Positions 1 through 10,300 of a DNA stretch of 64,000 bases are shown here, one piece after another. The position numbers and the translations under genes were made by a program. Origin of the DNA: Kalmusia sp. IMI 367209 (lineage: Eukaryota; Ascomycota; Dothideomycetes; Pleosporales; Didymosphaeriaceae). The notes below the pieces were generated by a model. That model was not told the DNA's origin. It was given only the letters and a program-made list of their open reading frames with translations, and searched no databases. The stretch lies in assembly GCA_027946365.1 (NCBI GenBank), contig JAPEUQ010000002.1:1550001-1614000 (forward strand), written 5' to 3'. Every line of letters begins with the position of its first letter. The first letter of the stretch is position 1.

Positions 1-221
1 TCAAAGCTTCCCGTACGCCTTGCACTAAACATTGGTCAAACAAAAGAAGGAAAAAGAATCTGGAGACGACTCAATCGAAGCAGTCGACCCATGCATTCGA
101 ACACCATATTGCTTTGATCCGGCAGGTTCCGCGGTTCAAATGGCTCTTCCCTGCGGACCCGTAGTGGTATTAGCGATGTCGATGTAATCATACAATGAAC
201 AACAGAGGTAGGGTAAGGAAC

Positions 222-2193
222 TCAGGGAGAACTGTCTATGTACGCGGGGTACGCTGAAGTTCCCTGTCCGGGGTAGCCTGTGTGCGACTGTGATTGATAA
301 CCACCAAATGAGTGGCGACTCTGTGGAGGGGGAGGATCCATCCGCATGCCATCAGGTCCGTGCATCGAGGGATAAGATGGCAATTGATACCGAGGCAGTC
401 GGTCAGGGACGCTGTTGGGAGTGCTGTACGCTACCTTTTTAGATGGCCGTTGTGGCGTGTCATCATCAGACAGCGTCAGATCAACCACATCCACAGTGCG
501 TTTGCTCCCGGTCCTTGGTGCCGATGAGGCTTCTCTTGATGGTGCGGGTGGAGTCCTTGCTAGAGATTGGGGCGTCGGCACAGCCTCGCTTTTGATGGTC
601 GCCACACGGTAATCCGGTATCTCTACGAGTTCCTCCTCGCTATCATCCTGATCACCATAGCTGTAGCCATTGCCATTGCGGTTGACCCTTGTGTTCTCTT
701 TTTCGTGGGACCATCTTCCATCGGGTTCAATCGTGACTTGATCCGTGCCTCCAGGGACTTTTTCGAGGATCTCTTGCACGTATTCATCTACGGCTAACCC
801 ATCGAATGAAATTGTCTTGTTGCATATTGGGCATGTCCAGGTCGGCGCTTGCTCTTGTAGCTGTAAGAAAGACTCGGCATCAAAACATTGGCCGTGCGTG
901 CATAAGGTAGATCGGCAAGGTATCGTGATTCTCAGTGTTGAGATAGGATCCTTTAGCGACATGACGCTGGACTCAACTACGATGTCAGGATCGCTCGCCT
1001 TCTCCCTCACTGCGTTCATTTAGTATTACTCGCAAAGAAAAATGCTGGAGAAGCCTACTTTCACTGAGAACCGAATGCTTGGTAATGACATTTCGCTGTT
1101 GAATGCGTTTGACTAACTCCTCGACCGAGTATTTGCGCACCATGTAAACAAAAACATTGTACTTCTATGGGTGACGTTAGCTTAGCTCGCGATGTTGGAT
1201 TCTACAAGGGGATAAGAAACCTCTTGGGCGCTTGCCTTCAGCGTAAGTGCATATGTGATCGAGATGGAGTTACGATAATTAGCCGGAGTGGTGCGGACGA
1301 GATTGGTGATATCAGCAGGTCTGGTCGAGCCAGGCTTGTTCTTCAGACCCTTGTAATTTGCCTTGACCTCGTCACTGTTGATGCGCACTTCAAGCTGGCT
1401 GGGAAACGTTATATCCAAGCGCGTGTAGGGAGAGAGGGGTTGTTCTAGAGCGCAGAGAAGCAGGATGCGGAGCGTGGGATCCGATCGTAGTCGAGCACAG
1501 ACGGTTTCGTTGATGATCAGGTTCTTCGTGACATTTTGGCGGTGGCCTGGCGCGACTGTGGGATGAGTAAGTCCGAGCACAGTACTGGAATATGAGGCAT
1601 TACCATCAAGCGACACATTGCCTAGCAGCAGCTCCCGGATCTCGAAGAACGGGCTCTCCTTGAAGAAGTATTGAGGGCCTAGTGCCTTATCAGCTTTCCA
1701 TCCCAACTTTGTTGAAACAAGGACACCCACCGGCTGTCTGAGTGAGCTGCGGGAAGCCGCCGTAGGCAGGAGCAGGTTGATATCCATTCATATTGCTACG
1801 CCCATTCGGCACATTTGGAGAACTTCCGGTCGAAGCGCGCGATGCGTAGGAGCTGTTCACAGAAGAGGACCCACCGGCGCCGTTGATGATGAGGTGTTGC
1901 AAGCGATTGAACAGGGCGTGGTCGTTGCCATGGACGGCTCGGTTGATTACTTTTGCTATGTTAGCGCAGTGAAGGTGAGAGACAGAGGGCCTTAGCAGAG
2001 GGCAAATGCCGTCCGCAATTGAGGGTAGACGCGTGTGAAACGTACAATCGACCACTCTTGTCTGTAGCTGGGCCTTGACGCCGCTCGTAGCAACGCCTTC
2101 GGCTCTACATATTTTTTGCAGGTCTTTGTTCAGCAGGGTCCTGGAGCGCCCGATGAGCGACGGGGCCATCTGGTGTAGGCTGGAGGAGGCCAT
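222..2193 (-). CDS. SP-RING (Siz/PIAS-type) E3 SUMO-protein ligase, Pli1-like
   Basis: Transfers SUMO from the Ubc9 E2 to nuclear, chromatin-linked substrates (family knowledge). Exons on the minus strand: 2193-2046, 1955 to about 1740, about 1700-1221, 1164-1059, 1009-222; all joins are phase-consistent except the second intron, whose borders near 1700-1740 I could not fix (only a very short GT-AG intron fits). Domain order seen: N-terminal SAP helix pair (LLNKDLQKICRAEG), PINIT domain (SPFFEIRELL and, later, LKNKPGSTRPADIT), then the SP-RING/MIZ finger with spaced Cys/His (CTHGQCFDAESF, WTCPICNKTI), and an acidic SUMO-interaction-like patch (VDVVDLTLSDDD) in a disordered Ser/Pro/Gln-rich tail. 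About 590-600 residues, normal for the family. The start is the first ATG ahead of SAP. Divergent from the neighbour at 2826, with which it shares a promoter region of about 630 bp. Confidence 0.9.
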
Positions 2194-2825
2194 AGCCGGA
2201 TCGGTATGGGGCGTGTGACGGCGGATGAGAGTTGGAGAGCGGGCGGGGTGCTACCACTGGAGTTTTCGGGAGGTCGACATGGAGCGTCTGTAGTCTGTAT
2301 CTTCCAGGGCAGCGAGGGCGAACAGCGGCGCGGGGGCGTGTGCAGGTGAGAGGCTCGGTCGCGGGCGACGAGGTGAAGTCGGTTTGAAGGGTCCAATGGT
2401 GTGGGTAGCGGCTTCCTGGTTATCGTGGAGCACCAGAGGCCCGAGGCGCGGTGTCACGACACAAAGCAGCACGGCGGCGCAGGGAAAACAAAGCTCGCGA
2501 CCACAAGCCCAAGGCAGCGAGGTCTCGGAGCCTGCGGCGTGCACTTGGTCGGCGGTTGTCGCGGCCGTGCTGAGCATCGCAAAGTCATCATCGAAGCCAG
2601 AAGCCGCTCGCTAAGCCTGGGAGCCGGGGGGCCAGCCTTGCACGGGCCGATCATTCTTGCCTTTACTACTGCTCGCGCCGCCACTCAGAATATTCTCGGC
2701 TGACCCACACCTTTTCTGCCGCCCGCCGCCCTGCGCTGTTTTTCCTGCGACGCTACACTTCACACCACTGCACACGTACACAAAACACCTCTGCGTATAC
2801 CAGCAACATCAGCGATACCAGCACA

Positions 2826-3520
2826 ATGGCCAAAGGTCTCCGCTCCAGCGTCAAGAAGTCGAACCGCACCAAGCTTCGTGCCCGCGTCTTCCAGCCCGTC
2901 GAAGATGCCCGCCTGGAGCGCCTGCACCAGAAGCTCCTCGAGACCGCCCAGCAGCCCAAGCCCGAGACTGCCAAAGACAAGGAAATGGACGTAGACTCGA
3001 CAGAAGGTACCGCTCTCAGTCATCCCTCGCCACTCTCCGCCCCGCATTTGCTAACATTTCCACCCTCAGACGCCGCCGCCCACGACGCCAGCAAAGAGGA
3101 AGACTTCCCCAAAGGTTCGTCATTCCTCACAGCCAGCATCCCGCGCTCCCTTTGCGACACCCCCACCAAGCACACTCCCGACACCACCCACGACGATCGC
3201 GAGAGCAGACAACTCTATCACCTGCTAGGGCTCTGCTCCGACGTCGTGGGTTTCACCCGCAAGGGAGACCTCAAGTTTGCCTTTGACCCGCTTTCGCCAC
3301 AATGGTTGAGTGATCAGGGGCTAACTGTTTCTTGATAGACATGGACGTCGACGGCGAATCCGCTCGCTCCAAGTCGAAGCCCAAGGACCGCAAGGCGATT
3401 CGCAAAGCTCGCATGGAGCGCCGCAAGAAGCCTAAGAACCAGATTCGATTCCCCACGACGCGCGGCAAGGGTGCCCTGAAGCCCTTCTCCGAATCTCGCG
3501 TCCGGAAGCGCCGTTCGTGA
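2826..3520 (+). CDS. DUF2423 / UPF0642-type small basic protein (yeast YBL028C-like)
   Basis: Three exons (2826-3006, 3070-3114, 3339-3520) join in phase to a 135-residue protein. The N-terminus MAKGLRSSVKKSNRTKLRAR and the very basic C-terminus (KPKDRKAIRKARMERRKK, then TRGKGALKPFSESRVRKR) are the two conserved ends of the DUF2423 family, separated by an acidic, variable middle (two copies of MDVD). In yeast the relative YBL028C is nucleolar and co-regulated with ribosome biogenesis; the role here is inferred from that. Introns have clear ends (GTACCG...CTCAG and GTTCGT...GATAG). The second intron, 224 nt, is long for this window and stays open in frame, so a naive reading gives a longer false product. 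Confidence 0.88.
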
Positions 3521-4182
3521 ACGATCCTACTTGTTTTTTTTCTTTACCATATGCTGCATTTACAGGCGTTTGGGGAGGACTGCTGCCTAGCTTAGGGCAT
3601 CACGAGTCATGGAAGATACCACGTCCGCGTAGGACTATTGCATGTAGTTTAATAAATATTTTTCATTTCACTTTTTATTTTGGACCGCACTTGGCTATGT
3701 GATCGACTTTCTGAGTTTTCGCTCCAGATTGATATTGTGCACAACACTGAAGCTTAACGACATGATAGTTAAAGCTCCTGGCTTCCCTTAAGCCTCTACG
3801 CATTTACTACTCTCGACATACATTACCACGTCCCACCCTTCTTATATTCTAATTGATCGGCTGTCACAAAAAGCCCCCAGAGACAAAAGAAAACGCTCTG
3901 GATTGATAAAAACACTAAGAAGGATAAAAGCAATGCGGACAACCAACACAAACCTTGGACGCCTAATCATGCTGTACCAGCGAGCTCATCGACACAATGT
4001 TGTATAAGAAAGCCGCCACGCCGATGCTGCCCTTAGAGGCTGGAATGCTCAACAGGCAACATGAATACAAAGACCAGAAGAAACAGCCCAAGAAACAGCG
4101 CTGCGACTCCACCTTTTTCACGAGCAGGCCACCCAAAAAACAAGTCATTATGCGCAGAAACGAACAATAACGTTAGCATCGC
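3521..4182. other. Intergenic, convergent 3' ends
   Basis: Lies between two convergent genes. AT-rich with T runs and an AATAAA-like string near 3650 (TTTAATAAATATT) that could serve polyadenylation of the upstream gene. No convincing coding region. Confidence 0.5.
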
Positions 4183-5055
4183 TCAGTCCCAGCTCCCGGT
4201 CACCTCCTTAGGATACAGCGTAACACCATCCATCGACCTCGAATACAGCGAAGAGCTCTTCCTCGGCAGCGCAGGCTTAATCCTCACGATGCCCCCATTA
4301 TAGAACCGCTGATCCGTATTCACGCGCGCCAGCTCCGGTCTCCTGGTGTCGACACATGTATCATCGCTGCCGACCGAGGAAAGCTCAATGTCCCCCGCCT
4401 CCTCGTCTTCTTCGCTGTTCGGATAGAACTTGTTGGTGAGATATCTCGTGACCAGCAACATGAGCGTTATGAACCCAATGACGCCCATAATCGGCAGCGT
4501 GATCTCGAGCATCATGAACAAGATATCTGCTTCAGGCGAATTGGCCTCGAGGACGTTGCGGATGCGTCCTAGCGTTGCGTTGTTCGACCTATGCACGCTG
4601 TGCACTTGCGGCTTCATCGGCGTTGCTCGACCCGTCACGTTGACGAGATGTACCGCCATGGTCGCTGGTGTTGTGGTGGCCTTGACAACCTTGACGCCTC
4701 CGCTAGGCACATGCCGGAAACTGATGTCGCCGTGATGCCACCCGTGCTTCTTGACGGTTTCCACGAACGTCCAGCCGCAGGCATCGCTCTGGTTCGTGCC
4801 GCGTTGGCTGCTTAGTTGGAAGCCTTCCTGGGCGAGATCCGCGCGGAGCGCATCAGGGTAGAAGCGGGTCCAGGGTGTGGAGACGACGTATTGGAGGGAG
4901 GTGTCGAGGTCGGTCGGTGTGCTGAAGTAGATGAATGCTCCATCGGAAAGGGAGGGGTATTGGCACCCGGGCGGATTGCGAGGGAAGAAGTATTGGCCGA
5001 GGACAGAGGGGAGGGAATAGAGGAGTAGGGCAATCGTGAGAGTGAGTGGATGCAT
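4183..5055 (-). CDS. Secretory single-pass membrane protein, unknown function
   Basis: A 290-residue intronless protein. It begins with a signal peptide (MHPLTLTIALLLYSLPSVLG), has a lumenal or extracellular part of about 170 residues with N-glycosylation sequons (NQS, NVT, NAT) and a few cysteines (CQYPS, DACGW), one strong membrane segment at about residues 178-200 (LEITLPIMGVIGFITLMLLV) and a cytosolic tail rich in acidic residues and serine (SEEDEEAGDIELSSVGSDD). I do not recognise a catalytic domain. The layout fits a type I plasma-membrane or endomembrane protein. The strong signal peptide plus single TM and the long clean frame argue that it is real; several overlapping frames on the other strand are shadows. 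Confidence 0.75.
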   Translation of the reverse strand: MHPLTLTIALLLYSLPSVLGQYFFPRNPPGCQYPSLSDGAFIYFSTPTDLDTSLQYVVSTPWTRFYPDALRADLAQEGFQLSSQRGTNQSDACGWTFVETVKKHGWHHGDISFRHVPSGGVKVVKATTTPATMAVHLVNVTGRATPMKPQVHSVHRSNNATLGRIRNVLEANSPEADILFMMLEITLPIMGVIGFITLMLLVTRYLTNKFYPNSEEDEEAGDIELSSVGSDDTCVDTRRPELARVNTDQRFYNGGIVRIKPALPRKSSSLYSRSMDGVTLYPKEVTGSWD

Positions 5056-5492
5056 GATCGGGATACCGAAGTGAGTGGATGCTGCTGGTTATTGATGGGC
5101 GAATGGATGGTGGTGGCGATGGGGCGGGAGAGCGCTGTGTAAGAGATAAGGCGTTTGGCATTGTCGTGGGTATGGTCTTTCCTTGTGTTGTTAGAGAGTG
5201 GACAGCTTCCCTTCTAGTAAAAAGACTAGAAGACGGCACATTTGTCCCTTCCTTTACCTATCCCACGTCACCACCCTCCTTCCCCCCTCTCCACCACGAC
5301 ACCCCAGAAGCCATTTCATAGCCAACCGCACCGACACAACTGTAGAGCCTCTTACCTGCGAGATGTTGTTGTAGTCATGCTACTCAGTTTTTTAAGGTCA
5401 TCGAAGCCCCCAGCGATCATGCTGTGGTTCCTGTAGTCGCGACCGTCATACTGACTGTTATTGTATCCTCTTTTAATGATCCGACCGTTTCT
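5056..5492. other. Intergenic
   Basis: Upstream of the membrane protein on the minus strand. Pyrimidine/CACC-rich in the middle (about 5260-5320). Nothing coding seen. Confidence 0.4.
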
Positions 5493-5777
5493 TTATGGCC
5501 TTAGTCTTCGGTGTAGCTTCCAACATGTAGATTCATCATGACCCCACTTGCCGATTTCCAGGCACCACTTCCTTTGTGTCGTCCCACGATATACATATGG
5601 TAGCAAAAACCCATTCCGATGAGTTATCTTGAGGCGTCTGACCACCAAGACTGCCCCCGACCGATGCTGCATCCCAAGTTGGCGCTCATTACTGGAGCTA
5701 AATTGTGACTTCGAAGACCATGCCCTTAGCGTAAGTAGTACGAAAGCACTGAGCAGCAGATATGTGCGTCCAGACAT
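5493..5777 (-). CDS. Candidate small secreted protein (94 aa)
   Basis: Single open frame beginning with a plausible signal peptide (MSGRTYLLLSAFVLLTLRA). The mature part is about 75 residues, basic, with only two cysteines in the C-terminal third (RKWCLEIGKW and DESTCWKL). There is no recognised domain. It has the size and composition of a small secreted fungal protein, but length alone is weak evidence and an intron could be hidden. It stands alone between the membrane protein at 4183 and the NACHT-like gene at 5950. Chance open frame remains possible. Confidence 0.33.
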   Translation of the reverse strand: MSGRTYLLLSAFVLLTLRAWSSKSQFSSSNERQLGMQHRSGAVLVVRRLKITHRNGFLLPYVYRGTTQRKWCLEIGKWGHDESTCWKLHRRLRP

Positions 5778-5949
5778 GAGTCAAGTTCTCCATTATGACT
5801 CCAAGGTCTACTATTCAAACTTCTTTCTGAACCCTAGAACTGCTTATACGCCATCATACACATAATTTACAATACACACAATACACAAAGACGGAATACG
5901 ACAACGATATCCCATACCCTTCTGTTATACCAGCCTACTATTCACCAGA

Positions 5950-6817
5950 ATGAACGATCAAAGGCTTGAATATAAGGCTCGCTCTGCTACGAGTAAATCG
6001 CCGGATCTCGTACCGACAGCTCCGACAACGACAATCAAGACTATCCTCGATGCCCTCTCCTTCAATGAATATCATCTCAAAAGGAATGCAGACAGTCTCG
6101 AGAAAGATAAAGAAGTACTCCGTTTCGGATCTAGCGGATTTGAAGCAGAAAAATACGGTGGTGGGAACCACTACGGCGCTCCTGAATCCGGACTCAACCC
6201 TTGCGTTCTACTTGGAGAGGAGAGAGCGAAAAGCTGGGATGGTCAAGGAAAGGAGTCTTGAAGTGCATATTCATGGGCCATACGAGATTTCCCAACGCGT
6301 CTCGTTGATCTCGGTGGGAATGGCGAAAATTATCAACGAACCAAAAATCAATGAACAGAATTTCTATCCATTGATATACTTCTGCGGCCTGCACAAAAAC
6401 GGAATCATGCCGGAAAGGGCGCTTCAAGACATGATGAAGAGCCTACTAGCACAGCTTCTCGGTCACATCCAAGCTAAGAAGATCAATATTGATCTTAGTG
6501 GCATACCCGAAGTAGTTCTCTGGAATGATCGGACAAGTAGCCCAAAAGGACTTGCAGAAATTTTCAAGCATGTGGTACTGCAGCTACCGGAAGGCTCTAT
6601 CCTATACTGCATCCTCGATCACGTGTTGTGTTTCTGGAACGAGGAGGCTTCAGTTGGGAATGAAGCAGTTGAAAATATCTTTGGAATACTTATGATGCTG
6701 GTCTCAAATTGCGACAAGAACGCCCACATGAAGCTGTTGACGACTTGTCCCAGAAGCACAAAATTGTTTGACGGCGGCTATCTTCAACTGGGTTATAGCG
6801 ACATTCACACTTGTTGA
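5950..6817 (+). pseudogene. NACHT-like protein without a functional P-loop, N-terminus frameshifted
   Basis: Two overlapping frames read as one degraded protein. From ATG 5950 one frame gives an NLR-like lead-in (EKDKEVLRFGSSGF) matching in style the related gene at 12103; by about 6180 the coding signal has moved to the frame that ends at 6817. That frame has a P-loop position reading IHGPYEISQRVSLIS, which lacks the glycines and the GK[ST] needed for nucleotide binding, followed by a helical segment (MMKSLLAQLLGHI), a Walker-B-like strand (ILYCILDHVLCFW) and a sensor-like strand (MKLLTTCP). No intron with good ends joins the frames, so I call a frameshifted or otherwise decayed gene. If only the second frame is used, a 283-residue protein would start at 5966, with an unusually Arg-rich start. 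Confidence 0.55.
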
Positions 6818-7400
6818 ATGAGACCGAATATATTTTACATCTTTGTTTCACTCTGTAAAATGAAATCTAGTTTCCCCCTGAACATTTGTTCAAGCTCTTG
6901 TTGAAGCTCTCGTACATGTGAATGATGCGCAAGACCAATACTTCTGTCAAATGTAATGACAGCAGTCGTAGCGATTGTGATCTATTTCAAAATATCATTG
7001 TTCAGACAAAAACTATCTCTCCCTCCTATAGAATTTTTTTGAATATTGACTTGAGGGCACTTCAATTTATAGAAGATTCGTGCGTTTGCCCAATGGTGAG
7101 GATTCCTCGTCTAGTTTCGATTCAACTTTCGGTTAACACGTGACCATCTTCTCCGTATCGGACATGCTCCCAAACTGTCGTAAGGAGACTTTTTTCGCAA
7201 TTATCTTTGGAGACAACCAGGACAGATCAGCGCTGTCATAGTCGCATGGTCCGACAACTAGCCGATTACGGCTTAGCGGACTGCCTTCGCCCCAATCCTA
7301 CGCCCCTCGTTTCTCGCTGCGACGACATCTGCCAATCTGCCACACTCAAGGGCACGTCTTCTACCTTCAAATCCCTTTTGTTTCTAGACGTGAAAGGAAC
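6818..7400. other. Intergenic, upstream region of the P450
   Basis: AT-rich first half, no convincing gene. Short open frames at 6922 and 7207 look random. Contains the promoter of the P450 starting at 7401. Confidence 0.4.
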
Positions 7401-9152
7401 ATGGTACGATTTAGCACACCCGTCATTGCGGCGGTTGCCCTAGGCGCCGCCATCCTCTTCGTAACCAAATTGTTAGCCAATCGACAGTTCATGGGAAAGC
7501 TTAGGGCAGCAGGGCTGGTAAGTTGGCTTTCCATAACATACAATACAAGTATCTCTTGCTGATGAGCCCAAGCCCATGCCGAAACATCACCCAGTGTTCG
7601 GCCATTTCATCGCCTTGAAAGAATGCATACAGGCTCTTCCTCGGAACACCGTGATGCACGTGGTAGTGCGACAAATGTCGAAGCAATTTCCAAACGGCGC
7701 TTTCTATCTTAACCTATGGCCTTTCAGCAGCCCCATCATGGTGGTTACGAGCCCATTCATGGCTTCTCAGGTCGAAGCTGCCTTTCTTGATAAGCCTGCA
7801 TCCATATGCACTACACTGGAAGTCATCACCGGCGGACCTTCTCTGATGACTATGCATGGAAGTACATGGAAAAAATGGCGAAGTCTCTTTAATCCTGGCT
7901 TTGCAATTGGTTATATGACTGGGCTGGCTCCAGCTCTAGCAGACGAAGTCTCAGTCTTCTGCGAGTTGCTTCAAGACCGGGCCAAGCGCAGGGCGATGTT
8001 CCAACTCGAAGAGTATACTTTGAGGCTTACATTTGATGTAATTGCGCGTATAACCCTGTAAGCTCCTTCTGTGTTCATGACACGCTCTTCGATCGTGGAG
8101 TCATGACTAATCCTAGGTACAGAGATGCACGGCTCAATTATCAGACACAGGGAAGTGCCCTTGCGGATTGCCTTCGGAGACAAGTATATTGGAGCCCATT
8201 TGGAACCACATTCAATCCGTTCCGGCGCTATCTTAGCCCTCGTCCAATAGTGCAAAAGTACAATAGCTACCGCATGAATCGATACCTCGACGGCGAAATT
8301 GACAAACGATTTGAAGAACTGGGTCTTTCTCGTGCTTCTTCGAAAGATTCGAAGTCTCAGTCTAGGTCTATCATTTCGCTGGCTATGGACAAGTACCTTG
8401 CAGAACTAGGGGATAGAGGCGAGATTTCGAAAAGAGCCTTTAAATACCTTGCTAAGCCGCACCTTCGCATGTTTCTCTACGCAGGCCACGACACAACTAG
8501 CAGCACACTGTTATACTGTTACTATCTCCTTTCTTGCCATCCTGCTGTTCTCTCTAAGGTACGCGATGAGCACGATAGAGTCTTTGGTTCTAACTCCTCG
8601 ATTGAAAACGTGAAACGGGCTATGTCCGATGACACTGCCCTCTTGAACCAAATAGCGTATACAACGGCGGTCATCAAGGAAGTCCTCCGGATCTTCCCTC
8701 CGGCTGCAAGCCTACGCGAAGGCCGACCAGACCTCGTTCTCACGGACGAACAAGGGCAACGATACCCTACTGATGGATGCAACATTTGGACACTCAATCT
8801 TGCTATGCATCATAGTCCCGATGTGTTCGTGCAGCCCGAAGAATTCATACCAGATCGCTGGTTAGTCGGACCTGATCATCCCCTCTACCCAAAGAAAGCG
8901 TCATGGAGAGCATTCGAATGGGGTCCACGCAATTGCATTGGCCAGACGCTTGCCCAACTTGAGCTCAAAGTTGCGTTAGTCATGACGGCTAGGTTATTCG
9001 ATATCACTCCCGTCTATGACGAGTGGGACAAAATACATCCAAGAAAAGGCGTTAAGACTGTTGATGGGAATAGGGTTTATCAAGCTGAGATGGGCGGTGG
9101 CGGGGCTCACCCTGTGGATGGTTTTCCTGTTCGCGTCACACTCCGCGATTAG
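7401..9152 (+). CDS. Cytochrome P450 monooxygenase (microsomal class)
   Basis: Three exons (7401-7517, 7567-8057, 8117-9152) join in phase to 547 residues, normal for a fungal P450. An N-terminal membrane anchor (MVRFSTPVIAAVALGAAILF) is encoded by exon 1, so the short first exon decides the start. It is followed by a P-rich hinge, a C-helix region WKKWRSLFNPGF, the I-helix oxygen-binding motif YAGHDTTSST, the ExxR pair KEVLR, and the heme-thiolate loop FEWGPRNCIG with the axial Cys. All catalytic motifs are intact. The style of the C-helix resembles CYP59-like secondary-metabolism P450s, but the substrate cannot be told. It sits between two NACHT-like genes and next to an alpha/beta-hydrolase on the other strand; no backbone synthase is nearby, so a biosynthetic cluster is not supported. 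Confidence 0.92.
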
Positions 9153-9432
9153 ACAATTTTCAATGATTACTTGTTCTAAGATAGCGCAAGATGTTTAGTT
9201 CAGAAATAAGCGAACACTGTACTTGAAAAGCAATAAACAACCAGGTCAATCTGAACATTTGTGTACACCAACGTTAATCCGGCTACTCATGAAAATTTGT
9301 CCTGCGAGGCGGGCTGGAGCTTATCACATTATCCTAATTGAAACATTAAGGGGAGCTTTGGAAGCAGCCTTTGAAGGTTGCCTAGAGTGGTGCAAAACTC
9401 CAACCCACCAGCTGCTGATCATCTGTTGCAGC

Positions 9433-10300
9433 TCAAGCCTCTTTCAAGAACCCCAACAAATCGTTATTAATCCCATCAGCCTCAATATTCGGCAATGCAT
9501 GCGGTCCTCCAGGGTAAACCTTCAACTTTCCGTTCTTCAAATACTTGATCGTCTCATTTCCACCCGCGGCAAACGGTACTATCTGGTCATCATCTCCATG
9601 AATAACTAGAACCGGGATGTCCAAGCTCTCAAGGTCCGGTCGGAAATCCGTCTCCCACGACTTGACCGTGTCGAAGACGCTCTTGAATGAAGCTTGCATG
9701 CCTTGGTTGTACCAACTTTGGATTAGGCCTTGGCTGACTGTTGCATTAGGGGCGGTTGAAGCCGAAGAATGGCCCTTCGGGGACTGCGTAGAAGAATGCG
9801 GAGCGGTCTTTTAGCATGGCTGCGCGTTGCGAGTCGAAGCCAGAGAGTGGGATGCCGTTGGGTGATGAGGGGGTTTGGAGGAGGAGAGGGGTGATAGCGC
9901 TGATGAGGACAAGTTTTTTCACCCAGCTCGTCTTTTTGCTTCCATACGCTCCGTATCCGCTTGAAGCCTTTGAGCGAGCAGTAAATCGCGTCAAGTCCCC
10001 TCCACCAGTACTATGCCCGACGAGCGTCGCATCCGTAAGGTTGAGGTGCTCGAAGAGCTGGGATATATCGTCCGCCCAAGTATCAATGTTGTTACCACTC
10101 CAGGGCTGGTCTGATCGTCCGTGACCTCGTCGGTCGTGTGCGATTACGCGGTATCCTTGGTTGCCGAGGAAGTTCATCTGGAGCTCCCAGTTGTCGGAAT
10201 TGAGAGGCCAACCATGGCTGAAGAAGACAGGCTCTCCTGTCGCATTACCCCAGTCCTTGTAAAAGAGACTCACGCCATCTTTGAGAGGCAGGTACGGCAT
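9433..10300 (-). pseudogene. Alpha/beta-hydrolase, non-heme chloroperoxidase-like, one-base frameshift
   Basis: Cofactor-free haloperoxidase/esterase family, about 285 residues. The start chosen is the internal Met at 10300 (MPYLPLKDGVSLFYKDWG), where the family begins; 43 extra upstream codons look spurious. The oxyanion loop FSHGWPLNSDNW, the DRRGHGRS strand, the nucleophile elbow GHSTGG (Ser), the acid-bearing strand VIHGDDDQIVP and the catalytic His in GGPHAL are all present. At the G run 9749-9752 the frame ends just after FFGFNRP; reading one base fewer continues NATVSQGLIQSWYNQG directly into the remaining 3' part, exactly as the family requires. So the gene is full-length except for a single extra base in a homopolymer: either a real inactivation or a sequence error. 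No intron explains it. Confidence 0.8.

Noticed and set aside
2657..3286. 209-residue Arg/Pro-rich frame
   Set aside because: Out-of-frame shadow of the DUF2423 gene; composition typical of a GC-rich wrong frame.
7401..10300. P450 plus hydrolase as a secondary-metabolite cluster
   Set aside because: No polyketide synthase, NRPS, terpene synthase or transcription factor within reach; the neighbours are NACHT-like genes.
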